DNA of 64,000 nt from Algoriphagus sp. AGSA1. Lineage in GTDB: Bacteria; Bacteroidota; Bacteroidia; Cytophagales; Cyclobacteriaceae. The notes under the pieces are model-generated. The model had not been told where the DNA came from. It did no database searches and saw only the letters and a list, made by a program, of their open reading frames with translations. The stretch spans positions 1 through 64,000 of the forward strand of contig NZ_JAJUWR010000010.1 in the NCBI RefSeq assembly GCF_021390545.1. The letters are read 5' to 3'. Positions within the stretch are counted from its first letter, which is position 1, and each line of letters begins with the position of its first letter. This document shows positions 36,091-45,034 of the stretch, in pieces. The position numbers and the translations under genes were made by a program.

Positions 36091-37290
36091 GTGATTAGAG
36101 ATATAAAATTTTTTCCTGCCCTTTGTTGCAGTATTTTAGTTGGCTGCTCTTTGATTTTGTCTTACTGTTCAGCTAAAAAAAATGACAATGATAGTGGCTT
36201 AGAAAAGGAATCACTTAGGATTATTTCAATTGATGATACTAATACATTCAGTGAACGTGGTTTTTTTGAGATTTTTCAATTACTTGAAGTGGAAGAACTA
36301 GAAAACAATTCTGATTTCTTTCTGGCGGAGGTAAACAAGTTAATAGTGGCATCGGGTGACTTTATTACTCTTGATAATAATTTGGATGCTCTGCTTAGAT
36401 TTAATTCCCGCGGGGAAATTCTTAATCGGATTTGTAAGATAGGGGACGGACCAACAGAAATGCCTGGGATTAGCGACTTTGCTTATGATTCCGATAAAGA
36501 CGAGGTGTACGTGATCGGACCAGGTATAATGCAGGTAAAAATATTTAAACCTGATGGGACATTCGTCAGGAATTTTAAAATGGAAAGCCAAGCGGATCAT
36601 TTGACCTTACTTGGAGATAAGCCTGTTCTGACTCTCACGTATTTTAATCCTTATTACAGATATTTAAGTGTTTTGGATCAGAGTGGAGATACATTAAAGA
36701 CTGCTTTTCCTTTCCCAAAAGAGACCTTTCCTATAGGTCTCCAAAATATTTCCGGTAATCTTACAAGAGCAAATACTGGTGGGGTCTTGGTAAATGAGCC
36801 TGCTTCATCTACGGTTTATAACTTGGATAATGAGATGAATTTGAAACCGAAGTATAAGTTTGTAGCATCAGACGACTTTTGGCCAGAAGAAGATCGACAT
36901 GAACTGAATGCTTACTTCGAAAAGCTAGCTACTGGCAATCTTACTTTTCTTTCCAAGTATTATGAGGAAAGTGAGTCCTATTTTTTCTTTAATCTAAATG
37001 CCAAAAAGACAGGAGCTAGGAGGTATGTGATTGATCCTAGAATTGGCTATTACAATATCGAGAAAGGAAAAAGCTATTTGAGCGAGAGTGAGAAGTTTTT
37101 ACTGGATTTGAAGGGACCGTTAGCTGTGGATGGAAATTCCTTTTATACATATATTTCTAAGATGAAACTGACAGAACTAATGGGAATTGACGAAAAGTGG
37201 AAAGAAATCATGACAGACTTTCCTGAAATTGAAATTTTAGAAAAGGCTGATTATGATACTCCTGTGCTGTTGAAATTCGGAGTGAAATAA
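36091..37290 (+). CDS. 6-bladed beta-propeller lipoprotein
   Basis: A 399-residue protein with a lipoprotein-type signal (Cys19 in LVGC or Cys26 in LSYC; the second is followed by a charged linker). The body contains repeated NHL-like strands such as LLRFNSRGEILNRICKIGDGPTEM and VKIFKPDGTFVRNFKM. It belongs to the BF3164-like or 6-bladed propeller lipoproteins of Bacteroidota. The start codon is GTG. It follows the small secreted peptide and is probably its partner or receptor, but that is inference. Function unknown. Confidence 0.78.
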   Translation: MIRDIKFFPALCCSILVGCSLILSYCSAKKNDNDSGLEKESLRIISIDDTNTFSERGFFEIFQLLEVEELENNSDFFLAEVNKLIVASGDFITLDNNLDALLRFNSRGEILNRICKIGDGPTEMPGISDFAYDSDKDEVYVIGPGIMQVKIFKPDGTFVRNFKMESQADHLTLLGDKPVLTLTYFNPYYRYLSVLDQSGDTLKTAFPFPKETFPIGLQNISGNLTRANTGGVLVNEPASSTVYNLDNEMNLKPKYKFVASDDFWPEEDRHELNAYFEKLATGNLTFLSKYYEESESYFFFNLNAKKTGARRYVIDPRIGYYNIEKGKSYLSESEKFLLDLKGPLAVDGNSFYTYISKMKLTELMGIDEKWKEIMTDFPEIEILEKADYDTPVLLKFGVK

Positions 37291-37410
37291 TCTAGAGTCC
37301 GTTCCGAAAAGGTGTTTTCATAGGAAGAAGTGCCCACTAAAGCGATTAAAGGGGGATAATTTCTTCTAAAATCAGTTATCGGAGTGGACTCAATCTTCTA
37401 TTTTTGCAAT

Positions 37411-37950
37411 CTAGTTCTTCGAAATAGCATTCTTCACTTTATAATGATAGCTCAGCATGCTTAAAATATCGCCGTAAGCATCCGCTGACTTCAACTGCTC
37501 ATCGGATACTTTCTTCCCAAGCAGTCGGCAAAGCAATAAGCCGTACACTCCATTTAGGCAGATTTGAATTTCATTTCCAAGATCTTGCCCTTCGGCTTGG
37601 ATCACCGCGTCGAGAATAAACGGTTTGGCTTTCCCATAGGCTTCAAAATAGGCAGGATCAGTTTTCAGGAGCTTCCAGTGGATCTGGGCGAGTTCATACG
37701 CCAAATTGTTCAATTCCTCAAGGTGTCCTTTTTCTAGGATATTTTGGATTTTCATTTTTTCCAAAAGCTCCATGTACCAAGCCGTAATTTTACTTTTCTC
37801 TTCCTCCGACACGGGATATTTTTCTACTACGAAGGATTTGATTTCTTCTGGATTTCCTTGGTAGGACCGGATAAGATCCTCCATTTGATACATGTAGATG
37901 ATGTATTCGGCTATGTTGTTGGACTTCTTGTTTTCGGCTACAGACTGCAT
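37411..37950 (-). CDS. DUF4924 family protein
   Basis: A soluble helical protein of 179 residues beginning MQSVAENKKSNNIAEYIIYMYQMEDLIR, matching DUF4924 in length and in its N-terminal AEYIIYMYQMEDLIR motif. Function unknown; the family is restricted to Bacteroidota. The frame extends 16 residues upstream, but those residues are poorly conserved in type, so I chose the ATG at 37948-37950. Single-gene unit, divergent from lepA. Confidence 0.82.
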   Translation of the reverse strand: MQSVAENKKSNNIAEYIIYMYQMEDLIRSYQGNPEEIKSFVVEKYPVSEEEKSKITAWYMELLEKMKIQNILEKGHLEELNNLAYELAQIHWKLLKTDPAYFEAYGKAKPFILDAVIQAEGQDLGNEIQICLNGVYGLLLCRLLGKKVSDEQLKSADAYGDILSMLSYHYKVKNAISKN

Positions 37951-38149
37951 GCTACTTGAGTTTGAAAGCACAAAGTTGGGAAAATTTTCAGTTACCAATT
38001 GTCATTTTTCAATTAAGCGACGAAGTCAAAATAGACTTTGATGATTAAAGCTTGGTTTCTTTCAAAAGTGCGTTGAGATGAAACTTGAATTTCGGCCATC
38101 TAAAATTGACACTTGGGTTTGAAAATTCTCTTATCTCCCACTTATTTAC

Positions 38150-38157
38150 TACTTTTG
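38150..38157 (+). promoter_or_regulatory. -7 box TACTTTTG of the lepA promoter
   Basis: A perfect TAnnTTTG match. It ends only nine bases before the ATG at 38166, so the leader would be very short or nearly absent. No -33 TTTG at the normal distance. Confidence 0.5.
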
Positions 38158-38165
38158 CGGGCAGA

Positions 38166-39959
38166 ATGGATATGCAAAAAATAAGGAATTTCTGTATCAT
38201 CGCCCATATTGATCATGGGAAGAGTACACTGGCGGATAGGTTGCTGCAAGAAACCCAGACGGTCGCTGACCGGGATATGCAGGAGCAGTTGTTGGACAAC
38301 ATGGATCTGGAACGTGAGCGTGGTATCACGATCAAATCCCATGCGATCCAGATGAAATATACGCATGAAGGTGAAGCCTATACGCTCAATCTGATTGATA
38401 CCCCGGGCCACGTGGATTTTTCCTACGAGGTTTCTAGGTCTATTGCCGCCTGTGAGGGAGCTTTGCTGATAGTGGATGCATCTCAGGGGATAGAGGCCCA
38501 GACAATTTCGAATTTATACCTAGCCCTAGGCCATGATCTGGAAATTATCCCTGTTTTGAATAAAATTGACCTTCCTGGCGCTGATCCGGAGGCCGTGGCA
38601 GATGAAGTGATCGACCTGATAGGCTGTGACAGAGAGGATATTATATTGGCTTCAGGCAAGACTGGGATAGGCATAGACGATATCCTGAAAGCAGTGGTGA
38701 CCAGAATCCCGGCTCCCACCGGCGACCCTGAAGCACCGCTTCAGGCGATGATTTTCGACTCGGTGTATAATCCGTTTCGAGGTGTGGAGGTGATCTTCAG
38801 GATTTTCAACGGTACTTTTAGCAAAGGCGATAAAATCAAGTTTGTGAATACCGGACGCGAATATGAGGCTGACGAGATTGGAATCCTGGGATTGAATCAG
38901 ATTCCCCAGCAGACCATGTCTGCCGGTAACGTGGGGTACCTGATCTCAGGGGTGAAAGTAGCCAAAGAGATCAAAGTAGGGGATACCATTACGCACATCA
39001 AGCGCCCATGTGAAAAAGCTATCCAAGGCTTTGAAAATGTGAAACCCATGGTGTTTGCGGGGATTTATCCCGTGGAGACCACCGATTATGAAGAATTAAG
39101 AGCTTCTATGGAGAAGCTTCAGCTGAACGACGCTTCACTTGTTTGGGAGCCTGAGACATCCATGGCATTGGGATTTGGATTCCGTTGCGGGTTCTTAGGA
39201 ATGTTACACATGGAGATTATACAGGAGCGTCTGGAGCGTGAATTTGACATGACTGTGATCACGACTGTGCCATCGGTACAGTTCAAGGCACTGATGACCA
39301 ATGATACGTATCAGACGATCAATGCGCCTTCGGATATGCCTGATCCCACTAGGATGAAGCATATTGAAGAACCCTATGTAAAGGCTTCAATTATAACGGC
39401 TGCGGAATATGTAGGAGCGGTAATCACCCTCTGTATGGATAAGCGCGGACAGATCAAAAATCAGGTATATCTGACTGCTGAACGGGTTGAACTTACGTTT
39501 GACATGCCCTTGGCTGAGATCGTGTTTGATTTCTTCGATAAACTGAAAACTATTTCCAGAGGATATGCTTCCTTGGATTATGAATTAATAGGTTATCAGG
39601 TCTCGCATATGGTAAGGCTTGATGTGATGCTAAATGGTGAGCCAGTGGATGCGCTTTCTGCAGTGGTCCATAGGGACAAAGCCTACGAATGGGGAAGAAG
39701 ACTGTGTGAAAAACTGAAAGAACTTGTGCCGAGACAGATGTTTGAAATCGCCATCCAGGCAGCAATAGGGCAGAAAATCATCGCACGGGAAACCGTAAAA
39801 GCATTGCGTAAAAACGTGTTGGCCAAATGCTATGGGGGGGATATTTCCCGTAAGCGTAAACTCCTCGAAAAACAGAAAAAAGGCAAGAAGCGGATGAGGC
39901 AAGTGGGGAATGTAGAGGTTCCTCAGGAGGCGTTTATGGCAGTGTTGAAGTTGGATTAA
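38166..39959 (+). CDS. lepA: Elongation factor 4 (LepA)
   Basis: A translational GTPase of about 597 residues with G1 [10 protein letters not shown]3 DTPGHVD and G4 NKID, domains II and III, and the LepA-specific C-terminal domain ending [24 protein letters not shown]. It acts on stalled or mistranslocated ribosomes. The long upstream extension of the frame is not LepA-like. ATG 38166 or 38172 is the true start; the conserved sequence begins at the second. Expressed from its own short-leader promoter. Confidence 0.96.
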   Translation: MDMQKIRNFCIIAHIDHGKSTLADRLLQETQTVADRDMQEQLLDNMDLERERGITIKSHAIQMKYTHEGEAYTLNLIDTPGHVDFSYEVSRSIAACEGALLIVDASQGIEAQTISNLYLALGHDLEIIPVLNKIDLPGADPEAVADEVIDLIGCDREDIILASGKTGIGIDDILKAVVTRIPAPTGDPEAPLQAMIFDSVYNPFRGVEVIFRIFNGTFSKGDKIKFVNTGREYEADEIGILGLNQIPQQTMSAGNVGYLISGVKVAKEIKVGDTITHIKRPCEKAIQGFENVKPMVFAGIYPVETTDYEELRASMEKLQLNDASLVWEPETSMALGFGFRCGFLGMLHMEIIQERLEREFDMTVITTVPSVQFKALMTNDTYQTINAPSDMPDPTRMKHIEEPYVKASIITAAEYVGAVITLCMDKRGQIKNQVYLTAERVELTFDMPLAEIVFDFFDKLKTISRGYASLDYELIGYQVSHMVRLDVMLNGEPVDALSAVVHRDKAYEWGRRLCEKLKELVPRQMFEIAIQAAIGQKIIARETVKALRKNVLAKCYGGDISRKRKLLEKQKKGKKRMRQVGNVEVPQEAFMAVLKLD

Positions 39960-40237
39960 TACTACTCAGCAATATTTCGTAATTCATCATTCGGCATTCA
40001 TCATTCGATATTAATGAACTTAATAAAAGAATGAAGAATGATTCGGGAGTAGTATAGCTTGTAGGAGATTGAAGAACTTCGAGATTTTACGTTCATCATT
40101 CGATGTTCATTATTTATGCATTATAATATCGAATGTAGAATGATGAATCTCGAATAATGAAGTAAGTTTTATCACGGACACTAAATTTATAATAAGGAAC
40201 TAGTTGTCTACGGGCGACCTGCTAAAAATGTTTACTT
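39960..40237. repeat. Degenerate ATTCATCATTCG repeat region upstream of the four-helix-bundle gene
   Basis: The motif ATTCATCATTCGA or parts of it occurs at 39982-39993, 39996-40008 and 40092-40103, with inverted forms near 40138-40148. An exact inverted copy of 39996-40008 lies at 40617-40629, on the other side of the gene. No coding frame is seen. Confidence 0.6.
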
Positions 40238-40599
40238 ATGGAAAGGAAATATGATTTAGAGAATCGATTAATCGAATTTGCTGCTGCTATTATTTCTTTT
40301 ACAGATTCAATGGTAAATTCTAAAGCTGGAAATCATATGGCAAATCAGCTTCTCAGAAGCGGAACCTCACCGGCTTTGAATTATGGCGAAGCACAGTCTG
40401 GAGAATCCCGAAAGGATTTTATCCATAAGATGAAAATAGTCTTAAAAGAATTGCGGGAAAGTGGTGTAGCCATCAAAATTATTGAAAAGGCTAAGCTTCA
40501 TCTGGATAAGGAGGCGATAGTGGTTTACAAAATGAATGCAACCAATTGATTTCAATTTTTGTCAAAAGTGTTGGAACTGCTGAACGAAATAGTAATTGA
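40238..40599 (+). pseudogene. Four-helix-bundle (S23/IVS-type) protein, frameshifted
   Basis: The open frame 40238-40549 encodes 103 residues of the four helix bundle family related to 23S intervening-sequence proteins (LLRSGTSPALNYGEAQSGESRKDF). Its end, MNATN, is off-family. Shifting to the -1 frame after the AAAA at 40529-40532 yields the family-like tail NECNQLISIFVKSVGTAERN, ending with TGA at 40597-40599. So a one-base insertion in the A run, or a -1 slip, separates the last helix. The gene lies within repeats and may be a recent small insertion. Function of the family is unknown. Confidence 0.75.
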
Positions 40600-40616
40600 A
40601 TAATGAATGACGAACT

Positions 40617-40629
40617 TCGAATGATGAAT
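40617..40629 (-). repeat. Inverted 13-base repeat flanking the four-helix-bundle gene
   Basis: TCGAATGATGAAT is the exact reverse complement of 39996-40008. The two enclose the frameshifted gene, as terminal repeats would. Confidence 0.55.
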
Positions 40630-40659
40630 TTCGAAGTTTGATACCGTAAATAATAAAAC

Positions 40660-41544
40660 ATGGCCACATTAATCGACGGAAAACTCACCTCATCTCAAAT
40701 CAAATCGGAAATCGCTGCCCGTGTAGCGGAAATCAAAGCTGATGGAGGGAAAACTCCCCATCTTGCGGCTATTTTGGTGGGAAATGACGGTGCGAGTCAC
40801 ACCTATGTGAATGCAAAAGTGAAGGCCTGCAGTGAATGTGGTTTTGAGTCAACCTTGGTAAGACTGGAAGACAATGTCTCCGAAGAAGAACTTTTGAAGG
40901 TAGTGGCTGATATTAACGAAAACCCGGAAATAGATGGGTTGATCGTACAGCTTCCGCTGCCTAAGCACATCTCTGTAGAGAAAGTAACCGATAAGATCAA
41001 GCCAGAAAAAGATGTGGATGGATTTACTCCAGCAAACGTAGGGCGTATGGCACTTAACTGGCCAGCCTATGTGGCAGCAACTCCTTATGGGATTATCGAG
41101 CTACTGAAAAGATACAACATAGAGACTGCTGGCAAGCACTGCGTGGTAATCGGTAGAAGCCATATAGTAGGTAGCCCGATGAGTATTTTGATGGCCAGAA
41201 ATGGCTATCCTGGCAATGCTACAGTGACACTGACCCACAGCCGAACCGCCAATCTTTCTGAGATTGCCAAGTCCGCTGATATTTTGATTGTGGCTTTAGG
41301 CAAGCCACATTTTGTCACAGCAGATATGGTGAAGCCTGGGGCAGTGGTGATCGATGTGGGCATTCACAGAATAGAAGATTCCAGCAAGAAGTCAGGGTTT
41401 AGGCTTGTAGGTGATGTTAAGTTTGATGAAGTCGCCGAAATTGCCTCTGCCATCACGCCGGTACCTGGTGGGGTAGGGCCGATGACCATTGCGTCTTTGC
41501 TTTATAACACACTTTTGTCCGCTGAAAAGAAAGTTTACGGGTAA
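40660..41544 (+). CDS. folD: Bifunctional methylenetetrahydrofolate dehydrogenase/cyclohydrolase
   Basis: A 294-residue FolD. The catalytic region [13 protein letters not shown] carries the conserved lysine, the NADP-binding loop is [13 protein letters not shown], and the C-terminal signature is [12 protein letters not shown]. It interconverts methylene-, methenyl- and formyl-tetrahydrofolate in the cytoplasm. Single-gene unit between the repeat-flanked pseudogene and tRNA-Leu. Confidence 0.97.
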   Translation: MATLIDGKLTSSQIKSEIAARVAEIKADGGKTPHLAAILVGNDGASHTYVNAKVKACSECGFESTLVRLEDNVSEEELLKVVADINENPEIDGLIVQLPLPKHISVEKVTDKIKPEKDVDGFTPANVGRMALNWPAYVAATPYGIIELLKRYNIETAGKHCVVIGRSHIVGSPMSILMARNGYPGNATVTLTHSRTANLSEIAKSADILIVALGKPHFVTADMVKPGAVVIDVGIHRIEDSSKKSGFRLVGDVKFDEVAEIASAITPVPGGVGPMTIASLLYNTLLSAEKKVYG

Positions 41545-41627
41545 TTGCAGTTTTGTAAATTGGGGCGGATGCAGGCAGGGTTTTCTTCGTGTTTTCTGTA
41601 AAATTTATGCAAAAGATCTATTTCCTG

Positions 41628-41659
41628 TTTGCTTCTAACGGGCAAGTCTGGTACTTTTG
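41628..41659 (+). promoter_or_regulatory. Promoter of tRNA-Leu
   Basis: TTTG at 41628-41631 and TACTTTTG at 41652-41659 are exact -33 and -7 boxes separated by 20 bases. This is the best Bacteroidota-type promoter in the window. The tRNA begins 13 bases after the -7 box. Confidence 0.8.
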
Positions 41660-41672
41660 CACACTATTAACC

Positions 41673-41756
41673 GCGCACGTGGTGAAACTGGTAGACACGC
41701 CATCTTGAGGGGGTGGTGCATTAAGTTGTGTGGAAGTTCGAATCTTCTCGTGCGCA
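41673..41756 (+). tRNA. tRNA-Leu(GAG)
   Basis: Acceptor arms GCGCACG and CGTGCGC pair fully. The anticodon loop contains GAG within CTTGAGG, a long variable arm follows (type II tRNA), and the T loop is GTTCGAATC. CCA is not encoded. Length without CCA is 84 bases. Confidence 0.95.
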
Positions 41757-41763
41757 CAAAAAA

Positions 41764-41797
41764 GGCCTTGATCGTTTATCCGGTCAAGGCTTTTTTG
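41764..41797 (+). terminator. tRNA-Leu terminator
   Basis: GCCTTGATCG pairs with CGGTCAAGGC (one G-T pair) and is followed by TTTTTTG, eight bases after the tRNA. Confidence 0.9.
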
Positions 41798-41933
41798 TTT
41801 TACGATTTTAGAAGTACGATTTCGTTGAGAGGCATCATAATAATCCTTAGACCCTAAAGAAGTTTCTTTTTTCCATCGGACATCTCTTTCCTCCTTGATA
41901 TTTTCCTTACATTTTAACCTTAATTCCAATCTT

Positions 41934-42476
41934 ATGAAACGATTGTTTTCTTCAGTTTGCTTTTGCGTGACTATCTTAGCCACACAGCTTTCATTGGCTC
42001 AAGAAGCACGGTACCCTTTGGTGAAAGGTTATGGAGGGATTTATGAAGTGCCTGAAGCCACCGAAAGCCCCAGTCCGAACTCTGATTACTATATTCTTGT
42101 GGATTTGTCCACAGGAGCCGCAGATAATGCCGAAATTAGCCGATGGGTGGATAATGTGGCGCGCCTGATGAATCTTCATGGCCTTGCTGGTGTTTCAAAG
42201 GAGCGTATGCATGTGAAGGTAGTAGTTCATGGTGGGGCGATCTTCACTGTGTTGAACAACGAGGAGTCCAATAGGCGATTCAATACAGATAACCCCAATA
42301 TTCCCGTATATGAAGCTTTGGAAGAAGCAGGAGTAGAGGTTTTGGTGTGTGGGCAATCCCTTCATGCCAGAGGGATCAAAACAAGTGATCTGTATCCTGG
42401 TGCCAATGTCGCTCTTTCTGCCCTTACCACCCTCACTACCTATGTGCCCAAAGGATATACACTCTTGAAGTTTTAG
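41934..42476 (+). CDS. Secreted DsrE family protein
   Basis: A 180-residue protein with a signal peptide (MKRLFSSVCF to LSLAQE) and a DsrE/DsrF-like domain: YYILVDLSTGAADNAEISRW, a HVKVVVHGGAIFTVL strand, and a VEVLVCGQSLHARGI segment with one cysteine. DsrE domains carry or sense sulfur; export from the cytoplasm is unusual for the founding members but common in Bacteroidota proteins of this size. The hybrid kinase gene follows by about 45 bases. The start is ATG 41934, at the signal peptide, not the upstream in-frame codon. Confidence 0.85.
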   Translation: MKRLFSSVCFCVTILATQLSLAQEARYPLVKGYGGIYEVPEATESPSPNSDYYILVDLSTGAADNAEISRWVDNVARLMNLHGLAGVSKERMHVKVVVHGGAIFTVLNNEESNRRFNTDNPNIPVYEALEEAGVEVLVCGQSLHARGIKTSDLYPGANVALSALTTLTTYVPKGYTLLKF

Positions 42477-42521
42477 TATTTACTTGGAATAATTATTGGT
42501 TTCAATGCTAATGTGTTTTTG

Positions 42522-45032
42522 ATGAACAGAAAGACCCCGAGCTCCACTACTGCAGGTAAAGTCGTTACTGGCTTTTTCATTGCGGCTATTTTTCTGATCG
42601 GAATGGCCGGGTTGACTTATTATACCCAAAATAGACTCCTCGAAACCATGAAAGAGCTTGCTGAACCCAACCAGAAGCTCAATCTACTGAACAAGTTGCA
42701 GTCGGAGATTATACAGATCACCCAATTTGACCATTCGGGCATAGATGAAGACTTTAGAGTCCAGGATTCAAGCGTGGTTTCCCTGAAGGAGAAGCTATGG
42801 GAATTGGCCTCTTTGGCCGAAGATTCCCTTGAGTATAGCTATATCCAAAGTGTGCAGACAAACCTGGACACTTTGATCATAGGTTATATCAACCTATATG
42901 AGGTTAAGACAAACTTAGCTAATAGGAATTTTACCCAGGAGGCATTGAAAAAAGTGGAACTGGGAATAAGAAGGCGGGCAACCAGCCATGAGTTACAGCC
43001 CATTGGTAAAATCAACCCAAAGGATTACCTTTTTAAGGAACTAGAGCAGGAAATGTCCTTGAGACAGGAAGCCATGGCCAATAAGAATATCCTTTTAAAG
43101 GATGATGATAAATCTCTTGCCTATCTACGGGATCTACAGAAGCAAAACCTCAGAGATCCTAATTTGCCAGCAGGCCAGCCCCTGGATAGTGTACTTTATA
43201 ACATCCGTGGAGTAATCAATAGAGTTAATAGAGAAGAGGCCTTTCAGAGACAGAAATTAGCCCAGATGGAGTCGGAAATTTCCGTCAGCCAAAGTAAGAT
43301 TATCAATACTATCCAAAATCTGGTCAGCACCTTACAACAGCGTGCGCTGGAGAAATCTGATACACAAAATGATTCCGCATATAAACTGACTTACGACATG
43401 ACTTATTTTTTGATCATGATAGTGGTCTTGGCGGTGATTGGTGCGGCGGTGATGGTGTATTCGATTCTCAAAGAAATCAAAGTAACTAAAAAGTATCAGG
43501 AGAACCTGGAAATTTCCAGACAGAAGTCAGAACAGCTAGCAAGATCTAAGCAGGAGTTCTTGGCGAATATGAGCCATGAAATTCGGAATCCGCTTCATGT
43601 GATCCAAGGATACAGATCAGTTTTGGAAAAATCCGAATTGGATTCCAGTCAGCAATCCCATTTAAGAATGATCGGATTTGCTTCTGACACACTTATGGAG
43701 ATCGTGGATGAGGTGCTGGATTTCTCCAAATTGGAGGCAGGTAAATTAAAGCTGGAGGCGCATCCATTTGACCCCGAAACACTGTTTTCTTCTCTACAGA
43801 ACTTTTTCGAATTGCAGGCTTCTGAAAAGAAAATCGATTTTGAATGGTCTCTGGAGCTTCCTGAAGATAAATGGCTGCTTGGTGACCAGCTTCGGCTAAA
43901 GCAGATACTGAATAACTTGCTGAGCAATGCTTTTAAGTTTACTTCGGAAGGGGCTATATGTGTGGATGTGAAGTGGGGAGAGGGTGTGCTAACTGTGGAG
44001 ATAAGCGACACGGGCATCGGGATGTCCAAGGAGGTTCTGGAAAAAGTGTTCCGCGAATTTGACCAGGCAGATACTTCTATTTCCAGGAAATATGGCGGTA
44101 CCGGGCTCGGATTGGCAATAGTACAGCGGCTCGTCTCTTTGATGGGTGGGCAGATTACCGCTAGCAGTGAGCAGGGCAAGGGAACCAAGATGTTGGTGCG
44201 GTTGCCTATGAACACTACAGATTCAGAGCGGGGTGTGTTCAATCCTGATGAAATTGTTTCGCTTGACCTGACAGGTTTGAAAATTCTATTGGTAGATGAC
44301 GACAAGGTGGGGATACGATATTTGGAAACTATCCTTAGTTACTTTGGGGCTTCTATCATTGCATATACAGGTGGGGTCAATTTTCGGGATGAGTTTGTCG
44401 CTATAGATTTTGATCTGGCAATACTGGATATACAGATGCCTGAATTTTCCGGCTTTGATGTAGTGAGAAATTTACGTTCTTATGAGAAGTATCAGGGAAT
44501 CCCTATCCTGGCAATGACTGCGAATGTTTTTGTGGAAGAGCGGGACAGGATGCTTGAAAGTGGATTTTCTGAAATCATTTTCAAGCCGTTCCAAGAACGT
44601 GTATTAGTCGAGTGTCTAGGCAAATTCTTCCCCGATCATGTGCTGAGAGATTCCCCGGTAAATCAAAAAATCTCTGAGTCAGAAAGCACCTTGTTTCAGC
44701 TGAAAGATTTAGCGAGGTTTTGTATGGGGGATGAATTGTTGCTTCAGGATATTGTGCGCGAACTGGTGACAGAAACCAAAAAGGATTTGGAAATGATGCA
44801 AAAAGCCAGAAGAATAAATGATTATGAACAAATTCTGGAGATATGTCATCAACTCGGAAGTAGGCTGGGACAGATTAAAAGTTCTGCGGGACAGACAGCC
44901 AGAAAAGTGGAGAACAGTTTGAAAATCGGAAATAAAAATGGCCTCGGAGACTTGCTCAACCAGCTAGATGAGGAAGTCCGCATCCTATTGGCAGCTCTCA
45001 CCGAGACCATTGATAAAACTGTAAACGTTTAG
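42522..45032 (+). CDS. Hybrid sensor histidine kinase with Hpt domain
   Basis: An 836-residue phosphorelay kinase. One helix near 15-36, a helical periplasmic sensor to about 285, a second helix near 292-315, HisKA with His352 in MSHEIRNPL, a HATPase domain (NNLLSNAFKF, SDTGIGM, GTGLGLAI), a receiver with Asp636 in LDIQMPEF, and a C-terminal Hpt-like bundle with His776 in CHQLGSRLG. The nearby NtrC-type regulator, convergent and two bases away, is its likely final target. The signal may involve the secreted DsrE protein encoded upstream; that is inference. Start ATG 42522 chosen over GTG 42513. Confidence 0.92.
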   Translation: MNRKTPSSTTAGKVVTGFFIAAIFLIGMAGLTYYTQNRLLETMKELAEPNQKLNLLNKLQSEIIQITQFDHSGIDEDFRVQDSSVVSLKEKLWELASLAEDSLEYSYIQSVQTNLDTLIIGYINLYEVKTNLANRNFTQEALKKVELGIRRRATSHELQPIGKINPKDYLFKELEQEMSLRQEAMANKNILLKDDDKSLAYLRDLQKQNLRDPNLPAGQPLDSVLYNIRGVINRVNREEAFQRQKLAQMESEISVSQSKIINTIQNLVSTLQQRALEKSDTQNDSAYKLTYDMTYFLIMIVVLAVIGAAVMVYSILKEIKVTKKYQENLEISRQKSEQLARSKQEFLANMSHEIRNPLHVIQGYRSVLEKSELDSSQQSHLRMIGFASDTLMEIVDEVLDFSKLEAGKLKLEAHPFDPETLFSSLQNFFELQASEKKIDFEWSLELPEDKWLLGDQLRLKQILNNLLSNAFKFTSEGAICVDVKWGEGVLTVEISDTGIGMSKEVLEKVFREFDQADTSISRKYGGTGLGLAIVQRLVSLMGGQITASSEQGKGTKMLVRLPMNTTDSERGVFNPDEIVSLDLTGLKILLVDDDKVGIRYLETILSYFGASIIAYTGGVNFRDEFVAIDFDLAILDIQMPEFSGFDVVRNLRSYEKYQGIPILAMTANVFVEERDRMLESGFSEIIFKPFQERVLVECLGKFFPDHVLRDSPVNQKISESESTLFQLKDLARFCMGDELLLQDIVRELVTETKKDLEMMQKARRINDYEQILEICHQLGSRLGQIKSSAGQTARKVENSLKIGNKNGLGDLLNQLDEEVRILLAALTETIDKTVNV

Positions 45033-45034
45033 GG

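Noticed and set aside
37399-37406. Perfect -7 box TATTTTTG on the + strand
   Set aside because: It points into the 3' end of the minus-strand DUF4924 gene, has no -33 partner and no downstream + gene; probably chance.
38085-38165. N-terminal extension of lepA
   Set aside because: It covers the -7 promoter box and is not similar to LepA, whose conserved start is [16 protein letters not shown].
39960-40237. Possible CRISPR-like repeat array
   Set aside because: The repeats are short (12-13 bases), irregularly spaced and in both orientations, with no constant spacer length and no cas genes.
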